Origin: Caryophanales bacterium UBA743
GTDB lineage: Bacteria > Bacillota_I > Bacilli_A > RFN20 > CAG-826
Length of the DNA: 64,000 bases
Reading direction: 5' to 3'
NCBI GenBank assembly: GCA_002297365.1
Contig: DBKT01000013.1
Coordinates: 124,001-188,000 of the forward strand
A program made the translations under genes and the position numbers. Positions 9,290 through 17,913 of this stretch are shown in pieces. Position 1 is the first letter of the stretch, and every line of letters begins with the position of its first letter. Below the pieces are notes generated by a model, which was given only the letters and a program-made list of their open reading frames with translations, had not been told where the DNA came from and did not search any database.

Positions 9290-10249
9290 CTATTTTTGAC
9301 GAATTTCGTTTGGCTTAACGATTTCGTTATCTTTCACGGTAACCGAATCCAAAACGGCGTTTGGCCCAATTACGCATTCTTCCCCAATGAGAGTATCTCC
9401 CATGATGTAGGAACCAGGTTTAATGATGCTGTCTGCGCCAATCCGGACGTTTGGAGCGATATAAGTGTTGTCAGGATCTTCGATGGTGACGCCGTTAATC
9501 ATGTGTTGATGGTTAATTCTCTTTTGCAAAAGCTTGGCTGCTGTTGCCAATTGGGCGCGATCATTCACGCCAAGAGTTTCGGTGATATCATCCACGCGGA
9601 ATGTGTCAACCTTTAACCCTTCTTTCACAAAGATTTCAATGGCGTCTGTTATGTAATATTCTCCGGCCGCATTGTCCGTTTTCAAATTCTTGAGCGCTTC
9701 AAAAAGAGCTTTGTTATTAAAGATATAGACACCCGCGTTGACCTCTTTCACACAAGCGGTTTCAGGGGTGGTGTCTCTTTGCTCCACGATTCTTATGAAA
9801 CGACCGTTTTCCTTAATGATTCTCCCATAGCCGAAAGGATTGTCTATAATGAAGGTCATAACGGTTAAATCATTATGATTTTCTTCGTGGTATTGGAACA
9901 TTTTTTCTAAAGTCTTGCTAGAAAGAAGCGGAGTGTCACCGCAACAAACGATGGTTTCTCCTTCTTTCCCCTCTAACAAAGGAGCTGTCATCATGACAGC
10001 GTGTCCAGCGCCTTTTTGTTCGTGTTGCCAAACGACTTCACAATCGTTTTTTACGACTTTTTCGGATGTTTTTCCGCCAAAGCCAACGACGGCGATAAGC
10101 TTGTCAAGATGTAGAGGTTTTAATGCCTCAATGACATATTTAACTAATGGTTGGCCTAAAATCGGAAAGGAAACCTTAGAGATATCCTCTCTTTTCGATT
10201 TCATTCTGCTGCCTTTTCCTGCAGCCAAAATAATTGCATAACGACTCAT
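9290..10249 (-). CDS. glmU: UDP-GlcNAc pyrophosphorylase, GlmU N-terminal domain type (short)
   Basis: 319 aa against about 455 for bifunctional GlmU. The uridylyltransferase half is complete: 'ILAAGKGSRMKS' (8-19), 'QKGAGHAVM', 'CCGDTPLL', 'GYGRII', 'EQRDTTPE' and 'VNAGVY' are GlmU signatures. The C-terminal part has only a few left-handed beta-helix turns and stops before the residues that form the acetyltransferase site. A terminator follows at once, so this looks like a natural short protein and not a frameshift. It should make UDP-GlcNAc from GlcNAc-1-phosphate; acetylation of glucosamine-1-phosphate must be done elsewhere. It is transcribed with ispE (9 bp gap). Confidence 0.85.
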   Translation of the reverse strand: MSRYAIILAAGKGSRMKSKREDISKVSFPILGQPLVKYVIEALKPLHLDKLIAVVGFGGKTSEKVVKNDCEVVWQHEQKGAGHAVMMTAPLLEGKEGETIVCCGDTPLLSSKTLEKMFQYHEENHNDLTVMTFIIDNPFGYGRIIKENGRFIRIVEQRDTTPETACVKEVNAGVYIFNNKALFEALKNLKTDNAAGEYYITDAIEIFVKEGLKVDTFRVDDITETLGVNDRAQLATAAKLLQKRINHQHMINGVTIEDPDNTYIAPNVRIGADSIIKPGSYIMGDTLIGEECVIGPNAVLDSVTVKDNEIVKPNEIRQK

Positions 10250-10258
10250 AATTTCTCC

Positions 10259-11128
10259 TTAACGAATCACGTCACAAAGATGAATGGTATAGCCAGAATT
10301 CTCTAAACGCTTATACGCTTCCTTGGCTTTTTTCAAATCTTTCGTCAAGCCAAAGCAGCACGATCCAGAGCCGGACATCCCCACTAAAGTAAATCCTAAG
10401 TCAGTTAGTCTCTTCAATACAATAGCAATTTCTGGGACAAAGGATATCGCAGGGGCTTGCAAATCGTTGCCCATGTTTTTTTGAATTAACGAATCGTCTC
10501 CTTCTTCTAGGCCTTTTAGAATTTCGCTCGTGTTGATGGGGAGACGTTCAAATCGATCGCAAACTTCATAGCATGCCGCAGTGGAAACGCCTTGTGTCGG
10601 TTTTACTAACAAGCAATGGTATTTTTCTTGGACGCGAATCTCTTTCATCTTTTCCCCGATTCCGGTAAGCAGAGCGGGTTTATTCAAGAAAAAGAAAGGG
10701 ACGTCCGCACCAATCTTAAGCGCGATTTCCATAAGCTGCTCATGGCTGGCTTTAAGATTGAGGAGCTCATTGACGGATTCGATTACGACAGCGGCATTAG
10801 ATGACCCTCCACCCAAACCTGCGGCAAAGGGAATTTCTTTATGGATCTGCACAAGAAAGTTTTCTTTGAAATGAAAAACGTTTCTCATTTCTTCAATGGC
10901 CTGATGGCAAAGGTTGCTTTTCATGCCATTCAAGGTTGGGTCGTCCGCTGTGACGTATGTGTCGGTAGCGCCCTCGAGAATATTGATTTCAATCACATCA
11001 TGCAACGTGAGTGGAAGATTCACCATTTCTAAAAGATGGTAACCATCTTCCCGGTTTCCAACGATTTTCAGGGATAAATTTATTTTGGCGAAGGATTTTT
11101 TCGCAAGAGATTGCTTTCTAAATAACAT
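10259..11128 (-). CDS. ispE: 4-diphosphocytidyl-2-C-methyl-D-erythritol kinase
   Basis: 289 aa GHMP kinase of the MEP isoprenoid pathway; it phosphorylates the 2-hydroxyl of CDP-methylerythritol with ATP. The family's glycine-rich ATP loop is seen as 'PFAAGLGGGSSNAA' (about 98-111), with the N-terminal 'AKINLSLKI' and C-terminal 'GMSGSGSCCFG' motifs. Its presence shows that the organism makes isoprenoids by the MEP route. It leads a two-gene unit with the glmU-like gene and has a good promoter just upstream. Confidence 0.95.
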   Translation of the reverse strand: MLFRKQSLAKKSFAKINLSLKIVGNREDGYHLLEMVNLPLTLHDVIEINILEGATDTYVTADDPTLNGMKSNLCHQAIEEMRNVFHFKENFLVQIHKEIPFAAGLGGGSSNAAVVIESVNELLNLKASHEQLMEIALKIGADVPFFFLNKPALLTGIGEKMKEIRVQEKYHCLLVKPTQGVSTAACYEVCDRFERLPINTSEILKGLEEGDDSLIQKNMGNDLQAPAISFVPEIAIVLKRLTDLGFTLVGMSGSGSCCFGLTKDLKKAKEAYKRLENSGYTIHLCDVIR

Positions 11129-11147
11129 AATTGTTCAAGCATGTAAG

Positions 11148-11175
11148 ATTTTAACATGTACGCAATCTAAAACAA
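11148..11175 (-). promoter_or_regulatory. Promoter of ispE-glmU
   Basis: On the minus strand TTGTTT (11170-11175), a 16-bp spacer and TAAAAT (11148-11153) with a TG extension (TGTTAAAAT) lie about 20 bp before the ispE ATG. Confidence 0.55.
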
Positions 11176-11284
11176 TTAAAACCTTATTCACTCCTCTTCC
11201 TACTAAAAATAGGAGTTTTCTTATAAAAACAAGTGCGTTATTGATAAAATTGACGCGCATTTTAGAAAGAAAAGAAAACATCAA

Positions 11285-12091
11285 TCAATCTTTCGTCGAG
11301 CTCAAAAGGCGAAGATATTCTTCCAAGGAGATTTCCTCCGGTCTTTTCGTTGAGGGAATAGATGACTTCATGAGGAGTTCTTTTGCCTTATTCGCATCTT
11401 TTAAATATCCGCAGAGATTATTCAAAATAGTTTTTCTACGATGCAAGAAGACGCCGTTAAGCAAAGAATAAAGGGCGTTCGCTTCCTGGATGTCATTGCC
11501 GTTAAAATCCAACGAAAACACCAGAGAATCAACATGGGGAGCAGGAGAGAAAGAAGAGCGGGGAACATTTAATAATCTCGTCATTTTCGCTCTATATTGA
11601 ATAAGCAAAGGGAGGGGGCCGTAATCTTTATCTCCTATTTTCGCGTTAAGGCGAAGAAAGGCTTCTTTTTGAACCATAAATACACCACGGGTCGCCTCTT
11701 TTGCGTTAAGCAAGATTTTTTCCAAAATTCCGGAAGTAATGTAATACGGTAAATTCCCGATGATCTTACTATAGCCACCCAAAGGAAAACGCATCACATT
11801 CCCCATTTGGGGGTGGACATTGCTTTTTCCTTCGAAGTCGTGTTGCAGTTTCGTAACCAACGCTTCATCAATGTCGATCATATCTATGGATTCATCATAT
11901 TGAGCCAGAAAATAGGACAAAGAACCGGCTCCCGATCCAATTTCTAACACATGGTCGCCTTCTTTTATTTCAAGAAAAGACACAATTTTCTTTGCCACCT
12001 CTTGATTGATTAAGAAATTTTGGCCGACTTCATGCTTCGCCAAAAGCTTATAGGAGGCCACATTCTCAAAATACTCTTCTTGGTTTATCAT
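11285..12091 (-). CDS. rsmA: 16S rRNA dimethyladenosine transferase
   Basis: 268 aa (KsgA). It dimethylates two adjacent adenines in the 3' hairpin of 16S rRNA, using S-adenosylmethionine. Visible motifs: 'HEVGQNFLIN' near the N-terminus, SAM motif 'VLEIGSGAGSLS', and the catalytic 'GNLPYYITS'. The C-terminal domain is complete. Its start overlaps the rnmV stop by 4 bp, in the common Firmicutes order tatD-rnmV-rsmA. Confidence 0.95.
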   Translation of the reverse strand: MINQEEYFENVASYKLLAKHEVGQNFLINQEVAKKIVSFLEIKEGDHVLEIGSGAGSLSYFLAQYDESIDMIDIDEALVTKLQHDFEGKSNVHPQMGNVMRFPLGGYSKIIGNLPYYITSGILEKILLNAKEATRGVFMVQKEAFLRLNAKIGDKDYGPLPLLIQYRAKMTRLLNVPRSSFSPAPHVDSLVFSLDFNGNDIQEANALYSLLNGVFLHRRKTILNNLCGYLKDANKAKELLMKSSIPSTKRPEEISLEEYLRLLSSTKD

Positions 12092-12624
12092 AGGAAGTAC
12101 TCCTTCAATTCTTTCTTGTTGATGCCTAGCGCTTTTAATCTTGCCAATAAGGTCTTCGCATTCGTATGTCCTAGATGCATTTTTTCTTCTAGGATCCTTC
12201 TTCTTTCGCTGGCGTTATTTTCTCCAACCAAGCCAAATTCATACAGGTCCGCCATATTTAAATCGCTGGAAGGGGATGGAGAAGAAGGAATGAGATTCCC
12301 TAGCGCTTCCAAAATGACGTCTTTAGAAGATTCGGCAACGCCAACTTTATGTCCTTTAATGGCTTTGCTTTTAGGTATGAAAGCATTCAAGCATCCAGGC
12401 ACATTTTGATTGATGATATCACGGATTCTTTTCCCTGGAGTGTCGGGGTCTGTAAGAATAATAATTTTTCTTTTTTTGGATATTTCTTGAATGTAATCAA
12501 GAGTTCCACGTGAAACCTCTGAACCATTCGTTGTTATGATGTCCACATCCATAAAAGATTCGATTAAATCTTTATCCATCTTGCCTTCTACGACAAGAAC
12601 GGCACTGCATTTTATCTTATTCAT
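12088..12624 (-). CDS. rnmV: Ribonuclease M5
   Basis: 178 aa. An N-terminal TOPRIM domain ('VVEGKMDKDLIES' with the catalytic Glu, and 'IILTDPDTPGKRIR' carrying the DxD) matches RNase M5, which trims 5S rRNA precursors in Firmicutes. It overlaps tatD and rsmA by 4 bp each, so translation of the three is coupled. Two parS-like sequences lie in or next to it: one inside the coding region at 12502, one at its start at 12625. Confidence 0.94.
   Translation of the reverse strand: MNKIKCSAVLVVEGKMDKDLIESFMDVDIITTNGSEVSRGTLDYIQEISKKRKIIILTDPDTPGKRIRDIINQNVPGCLNAFIPKSKAIKGHKVGVAESSKDVILEALGNLIPSSPSPSSDLNMADLYEFGLVGENNASERRRILEEKMHLGHTNAKTLLARLKALGINKKELKEYFL
12502..12517. promoter_or_regulatory. parS-like site (ParB/Spo0J)
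   Basis: AGTTCCACGTGAAACC matches the bacterial parS consensus TGTTTCACGTGAAACA at 13 of 16 positions, including the central CACGTGAAAC. It is inside rnmV, about 6 kb from dnaA, where parS sites usually cluster. Confidence 0.6.
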
Positions 12625-13391
12625 TGTTCCACGTGAAACAGGTTATGGAAATTCTCTTTTATCTGTTTCTCCAAATCCTTTCCATCCATTTGTTTTAACA
12701 AAGCCATTTGCTGAACTATCTCTTTGATGTGAGCCGGTTCGTTTCTTTGCCCTCTAAAAGGGACGGGAGGCAAATAAGGGGAATCCGTCTCGGATAATAG
12801 CCTATCTAATGGACAGTGGATAACACATTCTTTCGGGGCGAGGGAGTTCTTATAGGTAATGGGCCCATCAAATCCGAAATACAAACCAAGTTTCAGGAAA
12901 CGTTCCATCATTTCTTTTGAGCCGCTATAGCAATGAAGAACGGCGCCATATAGCGGGGCATGCTCTTTTAAGATTTCATACGTATCTTCTGAAGCGTCTC
13001 TTGCATGAATGGATAAAGGAAGGTGAAGGAAGTTGGCCAACTCTATTTGTTTGATAAACCAGATTTTTTGGAAATCATGCTCTTTCTTCTCTTTGTACCA
13101 GTGATAATCCAAGCCGACTTCCCCGATGGCTTTTACCTTGGGGTCTTTGCTTAGTTTTTCCAATTCCCTCAAAGAAGAATCGGATATACCCTCAAGGTTT
13201 TCCGGATGAATTCCTATTGCCGCATAAACGCAAGGGAATTCGTGAGCGATCTGTATGGCTAATTTAGAGGAAGGGATGTCCCAGCCAACAACAAGGAATT
13301 CGTTTACGCCCAAAGAGATGGCGTGTTCAATAAACTCCTTGCGATTGGGGAAAAGAGCTTGATCGTTTAAATGGCAATGTGAGTCCAGCAT
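12621..13391 (-). CDS. tatD: TatD-family metal-dependent deoxyribonuclease
   Basis: 256 aa from the ATG at 13391, chosen because the protein then begins 'MLDSHCHLND', the usual TatD start. A longer frame upstream would run into mnmE. Metal ligands are visible: HxH in 'DSHCHL', the Glu of 'AIGEVGLDYHW', 'SIHARDA', 'AVLHCYSG' and Asp in 'LSETDSPYL'. The ATG is 1 bp past the mnmE stop and the end overlaps rnmV by 4 bp. Family members have 3' exonuclease activity; the cellular role is general. Confidence 0.92.
   Translation of the reverse strand: MLDSHCHLNDQALFPNRKEFIEHAISLGVNEFLVVGWDIPSSKLAIQIAHEFPCVYAAIGIHPENLEGISDSSLRELEKLSKDPKVKAIGEVGLDYHWYKEKKEHDFQKIWFIKQIELANFLHLPLSIHARDASEDTYEILKEHAPLYGAVLHCYSGSKEMMERFLKLGLYFGFDGPITYKNSLAPKECVIHCPLDRLLSETDSPYLPPVPFRGQRNEPAHIKEIVQQMALLKQMDGKDLEKQIKENFHNLFHVEQ
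12625..12640. promoter_or_regulatory. parS site (ParB/Spo0J)
   Basis: TGTTCCACGTGAAACA differs from the parS consensus by one base (C for T at position 5). It lies just outside the rnmV start, within the end of tatD. A second, weaker copy is 107 bp away, which makes chance less likely. Confidence 0.8.
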
Positions 13392-13392
13392 A

Positions 13393-14727
13393 TTATTTAC
13401 CAACGCAGAAACGAGAGAAAATCTCATCTGTGAGATCGGTCGTTACGCCTTCTCCTAATAATTCTCTTGCGAGGTTGTAAGCTCCTTCCAAAGAAGAGGA
13501 AACAAAATCAATCGGAGCGTCGTTTTGCGCATCTTTTTTAGCTAAAGAAAGCAACTCATCAATGCGTTTAAGAAGGCCTAATTGACGCGCGCTATTAAGG
13601 GACGGCTTAGAAAAAGCTTCCTCATTGGTAATTCCCAAGCTCTCGAACATTTTATCTAACAAAGGTTGAATTTGTTTGTTTTGGGCCGAAATATACAATA
13701 TGTCCCCCCTCTTTTCTGAAAGAAGGTCCATTTTGTTATAAACGACAATGAGATTTTGTTTTTTGATAGAGGAGACGATCTTCTTGTCGGCGTCGGAGAA
13801 TCCTTTTTGAGCATCGACAACCAAAATAACCATATCCGCTTCAGAAATTGATTTTTCGCTTTTTTCAATCCCCTTGGATTCAATGTAATCGGACGATTCA
13901 TGAATTCCTGCTGTATCAAGCAAATGGAAAATAACCCCTTTAAGGTTGATTTCCCCCTCAACGATGTCTCTTGTTGTTCCGGGAATCGGGGAAACGATCG
14001 CTTTATCTTCATCAAGCAAGGCATTTAACAAGGAGGATTTGCCCACGTTTGGCTCTCCAACGATAGCCACCTTAACGCCATCTTTAATGATTTTTCCCTC
14101 TTCCCCGGAATGGATTAAATCTTTTAGAAACGCATGGATGTCGTCGATTGATTTGACAATTGTCTCTTTATTCGCTTCCTCGATATCCGTATATTCTGGA
14201 TAATCTATATTCACTTCAATAAGAGCCAGTAAGTCCGCTATTCTCTTCTTCAAAGGGGCAACAAGCTTAGATGTTTTCCCCTCCAAAGACATAAGGGAAA
14301 CGTTTTTAGCCTCTTTGCTTCGAGCATTAATCATATCATTCACGGATTCGGCTTCGACGAGGTCCATCTTGCCGTTAAAGAAAGCGCGAGAAGTGAATTC
14401 TCCTCTTTCCGCATAACGCGCTCCGCGTTTTAGATAAGCCTCGACGATTTGATTGACAATGACCATGGAACCATGGCAAGTGATCTCAATGACATCCTCA
14501 CCCGTCATGGTGTGAGGGCCTTTATAGGCATAGACACATACCTGATCAATTTCCTCGCCCTCATCTTTAAGAGTGCCAAAATAAATCGTTCTGTCTTTTG
14601 TGCCCGCTGTTTTTCTACTAAAAATTTGATCGGTTATCTCAAAAACGCCCTCTCCGGATAAACGGATCAGAGCAAGTGCGCTTTTTAATGGCGGGGTTGC
14701 CAATGCAATAATAACGTTATTGTTCAT
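13393..14727 (-). CDS. mnmE: tRNA modification GTPase MnmE
   Basis: 444 aa. MnmE acts with MnmG to add the carboxymethylaminomethyl group to the wobble uridine of some tRNAs. Domains: N-terminal folate-binding domain, a helical domain interrupted by a G domain with G1 'GEPNVGKSS', G2 'GTTRD', G3 'DTAG' and G4 'NKMD', and the C-terminal 'FCVGK' that provides the essential Cys. MnmG is not in the window. It follows a small SHOCT-domain gene by 2 bp. Confidence 0.96.
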   Translation of the reverse strand: MNNNVIIALATPPLKSALALIRLSGEGVFEITDQIFSRKTAGTKDRTIYFGTLKDEGEEIDQVCVYAYKGPHTMTGEDVIEITCHGSMVIVNQIVEAYLKRGARYAERGEFTSRAFFNGKMDLVEAESVNDMINARSKEAKNVSLMSLEGKTSKLVAPLKKRIADLLALIEVNIDYPEYTDIEEANKETIVKSIDDIHAFLKDLIHSGEEGKIIKDGVKVAIVGEPNVGKSSLLNALLDEDKAIVSPIPGTTRDIVEGEINLKGVIFHLLDTAGIHESSDYIESKGIEKSEKSISEADMVILVVDAQKGFSDADKKIVSSIKKQNLIVVYNKMDLLSEKRGDILYISAQNKQIQPLLDKMFESLGITNEEAFSKPSLNSARQLGLLKRIDELLSLAKKDAQNDAPIDFVSSSLEGAYNLARELLGEGVTTDLTDEIFSRFCVGK

Positions 14728-14729
14728 AT

Positions 14730-15167
14730 TTAAAGTAAATCGATATATTTCTTACGTTTCTCTTCGTATTCTTCTTTGGAAATGATTCCGCCTTCATAGA
14801 GCTTATTTAATTTCAAAAGAATCTCCGAAACGTCCATTTCATTCGTGACGTTTTCTGGATTTTTAGGAGAAAGGGCGGTTGTTTTTTCATCTTTCGTTTC
14901 AGTTTCTCCTTCCCAACAAAGATAAAGAATTCCGCCTATAAGGCTAACAAAAATAAGGTTGCATACGCCAACCCAGATGAGTTTTTTGTTTTTGTTGATG
15001 TAATAGATTGCAAAACTTCCAAAAACACTCGTTAACGCACAGCCAATGAAGCAAAGCATAAAGAAGATCGGATCTCCGACGACTAAAGAATAAATCGCAA
15101 AAACAAATCGAAAGGTGATATTCAAAGCCATGCTGATAATCGTAAGAACAAACGCTGCGATTTTCAT
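14730..15167 (-). CDS. Small membrane protein with C-terminal SHOCT domain
   Basis: 145 aa. Three hydrophobic segments (about 4-28, 34-55 and 63-84) are followed by a polar linker and a C-terminal SHOCT motif ('LLKLNKLYEGGIISKEEYEEKRKKYIDLL' in part). SHOCT domains are short oligomerisation-type tails on many Gram-positive membrane or secreted proteins. GGAGATAG precedes the ATG. It sits between jag and mnmE, downstream of the jag terminator and 2 bp before mnmE. Function unknown. Confidence 0.75.
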   Translation of the reverse strand: MKIAAFVLTIISMALNITFRFVFAIYSLVVGDPIFFMLCFIGCALTSVFGSFAIYYINKNKKLIWVGVCNLIFVSLIGGILYLCWEGETETKDEKTTALSPKNPENVTNEMDVSEILLKLNKLYEGGIISKEEYEEKRKKYIDLL

Positions 15168-15202
15168 TTTCTATCTCCTCCAATCCGTTTATTTATTATA
15201 AA

Positions 15203-15236
15203 TAAAAACGAGCTTAACTAGTTAGTTAAACCCGTT
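15203..15236 (-). terminator. Terminator after jag
   Basis: A 13-bp stem with two G:U pairs (AACGGGTTTAACT / AGTTAAGCTCGTT), a 4-nt loop and a T tail on the minus strand, 14 bp after the jag stop. Confidence 0.8.
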
Positions 15237-15250
15237 TTATGATTTCTGAG

Positions 15251-15850
15251 TTATTCTACGTATTTGATCACAACAGCCCTGTCATTCCCTTCGCCAGTGG
15301 ATTCGGTTTTGATGTGTTCCCAACCGTTTAAGGTATTATGGACAACTCTTCTTTCATCCGGAGTCATCGGGGAAAGCTGAACATCGACTTTGCTATGGAG
15401 AACTTCTTTGGCGTTCTTTTTGGCGATATAGGCAATATGAGAATACTTATCTTCTTTATATCCGCCTACATCAAGAAGGATTCTGTACCTTCTGCGGAAT
15501 TTATTGGAGACAGCCAAACGATCGAGTTCATTAAGAGCTTGAAGGGTTCTGCCACCCTTGCCAATCAAAACCGGATTTCTCTCGGAATTGATTGTGATGT
15601 GGATGATTTCATCTTCCACCTTTGCGGAAGTGGTGATTTCGATCCCCATTCCGCCAATCGCATCCTTCAAATATTGCTGAGCGAATTCAGATGCGTCATC
15701 AATCGTGGAAACTTCGATTGTCGCTTGTTTGTGAAAAAGGCCTTTCTTCTCTTCCACAACGTTGTAGGAGAGTTTCTCTGCTTCGATCCCTAAATCTAAG
15801 CTTGCGGCTTTCACTGCCTCTTCGATTGTTTTAGCGGTGTATTGTTTCAT
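15251..15850 (-). CDS. jag: RNA-binding protein Jag/KhpB
   Basis: 199 aa with the three-part Jag layout: an N-terminal Jag_N domain ('AKTIEEAVKAASLDLGI'), a KH domain ('NPVLIGKGGRTLQALNELDRL' in part, with the IGKGG loop) and a C-terminal R3H domain ('LSPMTPDERRVVHNTLNG'). KhpB acts with KhpA as an RNA chaperone affecting cell elongation in Gram-positives. It lies 6 bp after yidC, the usual spoIIIJ-jag pairing. Confidence 0.94.
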   Translation of the reverse strand: MKQYTAKTIEEAVKAASLDLGIEAEKLSYNVVEEKKGLFHKQATIEVSTIDDASEFAQQYLKDAIGGMGIEITTSAKVEDEIIHITINSERNPVLIGKGGRTLQALNELDRLAVSNKFRRRYRILLDVGGYKEDKYSHIAYIAKKNAKEVLHSKVDVQLSPMTPDERRVVHNTLNGWEHIKTESTGEGNDRAVVIKYVE

Positions 15851-15856
15851 TTCGTA

Positions 15857-17542
15857 TTACCTCTTTCCCTGTTTCTTTGCGAAACGTTTTTTCATAATGA
15901 GCTGAGTGATGAGAGTTTGAACCATGCTCATCAAAGCGCCAATGCCCCAATAAACGCCCATAGCGGCAGGAAGAGCAAAACCCATGACAATGGTAAAGAT
16001 GAGCATTCCGTATGTCATCCATTTCATCCTCTTGGAATTGGCATCCTGGGTCGGATTTGCCGTTAATTTAGCTTGGTTTTTCGTCTGAGCTTTCGTAATC
16101 CATTGCGGCAGTTTCACGGAAAGGAACTGCAAAACAGACATCAAGACAAAGAGAACGCCAGCCGTCCACCAGCCATTTACGTTCGTATACCACGCACCCG
16201 AGAAATTGGTCAAGACGGACGAAATGGAGTCAGAGAGTCGCAAATTCAAGATCTCACCGCTAGAAAGAACGGCACTTCCTTGAAGGGCTCCCCAAACGGA
16301 AATGAACACAGGGAATTGAACAATCAAGACGATGAATGTGGAAGCCATGCTTACTTTATTACGTTTATATAAGGCCATGGTCTCTTGTTGCATTCTTTGA
16401 GCCTGAGCCTGATTTTCTTTGGAATTCGGATATTTGGCTTGAATCTTAGCAAGCTGAGGCTGCAAGGCCTGCATCTTTTGCTGATCCATCGTGCCTTTGA
16501 AGGTAAGGGCCATAACGACCAAACGGACAACGATGGTCGTGACGATTAAGGCGAGAATTTGTCCGACGCCAGTCAAAGCTGGATCCATTGCAAAAGTTAA
16601 GCTGTCGACCAAGCAAGCGACAGGATAAACAATCAAGCCTTCGAACAAACCTTTGCTCCAAGCGCGTCCCCAGCTGGTTTTTTCAATAGAGACGCTCCAG
16701 TTATTGGATGGGCCATAATGCCCATATCCTTCCGCTCTATCACGAGTGGCGATGCATGTGCGCACGGCAGAGAATTTGCTGGAAATGGCATTCTTATAAA
16801 CGGTAACGAAATCGTTATTCGGAACCAATGCCGCTCCATCATATCCGGCATCGTCAAACTCTTTTTTGATTTCTTCGTTTGTTTTAATCCAATTGCCGAA
16901 TAGCTGATGGTTTCCGTTCTCATCGAAGCCGTCGAACTTCCAGTAACCATAATTTCTAAGAATGGAATCGTTGTTGATGGTGACTCCCTCTTCGTTTCCG
17001 ATGCAATCGGGAACGCTGAAAGGATTCACATCCGTCGGCGTAAGTTTTTTTTGAATCTCAACGGCTTTCGCTGAGATATCGCTTTCGCTAGGCAAGGCGT
17101 TCTCATTCTCTTTTTTCAGGGTTTCTTCTGCAAAAAGAGAAATAGCTCCATCCAACACTTTTTGGTCTAATTTCTTCCAATAAGCGTAAGTAGGCGTCTT
17201 AATCAAATTCTTTTGGGCTGCGCTGATAATGGAATCGGAAAGAAAAACGGCTTTTTTGGCCGTAAACAAGCCAGAGGTATTCACTGGAATGTACGCCCAA
17301 AGTTTGTCGTTTCCTTCATACACTTGCCAGCTAAGCGGATAGTCCGCGTCACCGTTATCGGCTTTATATTCTTCGGGAATCTCTTCCTTAGAGCAATAAA
17401 CGGTGACTCCTTGTTCGTACGGATAAGCTATGTGAGCTTGATCCACCTCAGAACAGAAATTACCGACACAGCCAGAAAGAAGGGCTGCGCCAAAAATAGC
17501 AACTAGGCCCCCAAAGATTTTTGCTTTTGTTAGTTTTTTCAA
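15857..17542 (-). CDS. yidC: Membrane protein insertase YidC/SpoIIIJ with long extracytoplasmic N-terminal region
   Basis: 561 aa, roughly twice the usual 260-300 of Firmicutes YidC. The N-terminus is a lipoprotein signal with lipobox 'LLSGC' (Cys25). Residues 26 to about 297 form a soluble region of unknown fold. The insertase domain follows (about 298-555) with five spans and the conserved Arg340 in 'TTIVVRLVV', which sits in the hydrophilic membrane groove. It inserts membrane proteins with or without SecYEG. It overlaps rnpA by 4 bp and is followed by jag. Residues 26-297 occupy the place of the periplasmic P1 domain of Gram-negative YidC, but no homology is claimed. Confidence 0.93.
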   Translation of the reverse strand: MKKLTKAKIFGGLVAIFGAALLSGCVGNFCSEVDQAHIAYPYEQGVTVYCSKEEIPEEYKADNGDADYPLSWQVYEGNDKLWAYIPVNTSGLFTAKKAVFLSDSIISAAQKNLIKTPTYAYWKKLDQKVLDGAISLFAEETLKKENENALPSESDISAKAVEIQKKLTPTDVNPFSVPDCIGNEEGVTINNDSILRNYGYWKFDGFDENGNHQLFGNWIKTNEEIKKEFDDAGYDGAALVPNNDFVTVYKNAISSKFSAVRTCIATRDRAEGYGHYGPSNNWSVSIEKTSWGRAWSKGLFEGLIVYPVACLVDSLTFAMDPALTGVGQILALIVTTIVVRLVVMALTFKGTMDQQKMQALQPQLAKIQAKYPNSKENQAQAQRMQQETMALYKRNKVSMASTFIVLIVQFPVFISVWGALQGSAVLSSGEILNLRLSDSISSVLTNFSGAWYTNVNGWWTAGVLFVLMSVLQFLSVKLPQWITKAQTKNQAKLTANPTQDANSKRMKWMTYGMLIFTIVMGFALPAAMGVYWGIGALMSMVQTLITQLIMKKRFAKKQGKR

Positions 17543-17871
17543 GGTTGTTCTCCAATTTTAGCCAAGTTTTCAATAAGCTCGGATTGATTCAGAGAAAAGT
17601 CTTCGGCAACGTAATTAGCGCGAACAATGATGATAAGGTCCAAAGATTTGTTCAAGTCGTAACCCTTTGCGATTATCGCTCGGATTTGACGGCGAATTTT
17701 ATTTCTAACCACGGCATGTCCATTCTTTTTCGAGACGCTTATTCCAATTCGGGCGTGACCGTAATCGTTTTCTCGGAAATGGATGACGTAGTGTTTAGAT
17801 TTGATGACTGGCGTCGTGGAGATGATTTCAGAGAATTCCGGACGTTTTAGAACACGATTGATTCTTTTCAT
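17539..17871 (-). CDS. rnpA: Ribonuclease P protein component
   Basis: 110 aa, basic. The RNase P protein helps the catalytic RNA cut 5' leaders from pre-tRNAs. The signature 'RNKIRRQIRAI' is seen at about 57-67 with flanking 'RIGISVSKKNGHAVVRN'. AAGGTGA stands 5 nt before the ATG. It follows rpmH by 40 bp, with a terminator hairpin between, and overlaps yidC by 4 bp. Confidence 0.95.
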   Translation of the reverse strand: MKRINRVLKRPEFSEIISTTPVIKSKHYVIHFRENDYGHARIGISVSKKNGHAVVRNKIRRQIRAIIAKGYDLNKSLDLIIIVRANYVAEDFSLNQSELIENLAKIGEQP

Positions 17872-17889
17872 CAGTCACCTTATAAACAC

Positions 17890-17913
17890 AAAAAATCCCT
17901 TATTTCAGGGATT
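17890..17913 (-). terminator. Hairpin terminator between rpmH and rnpA
   Basis: AATCCCT/AGGGATT stem with a 6-nt loop followed by T residues on the minus strand. The stem begins inside the rpmH stop codon. It probably lowers transcription into rnpA, giving more L34 than RNase P protein. Confidence 0.7.

Noticed and set aside
11085..11471. 128-codon plus-strand frame across the ispE-rsmA gap
   Set aside because: It overlaps the starts and ends of two certain genes, and the gap itself carries the ispE promoter.
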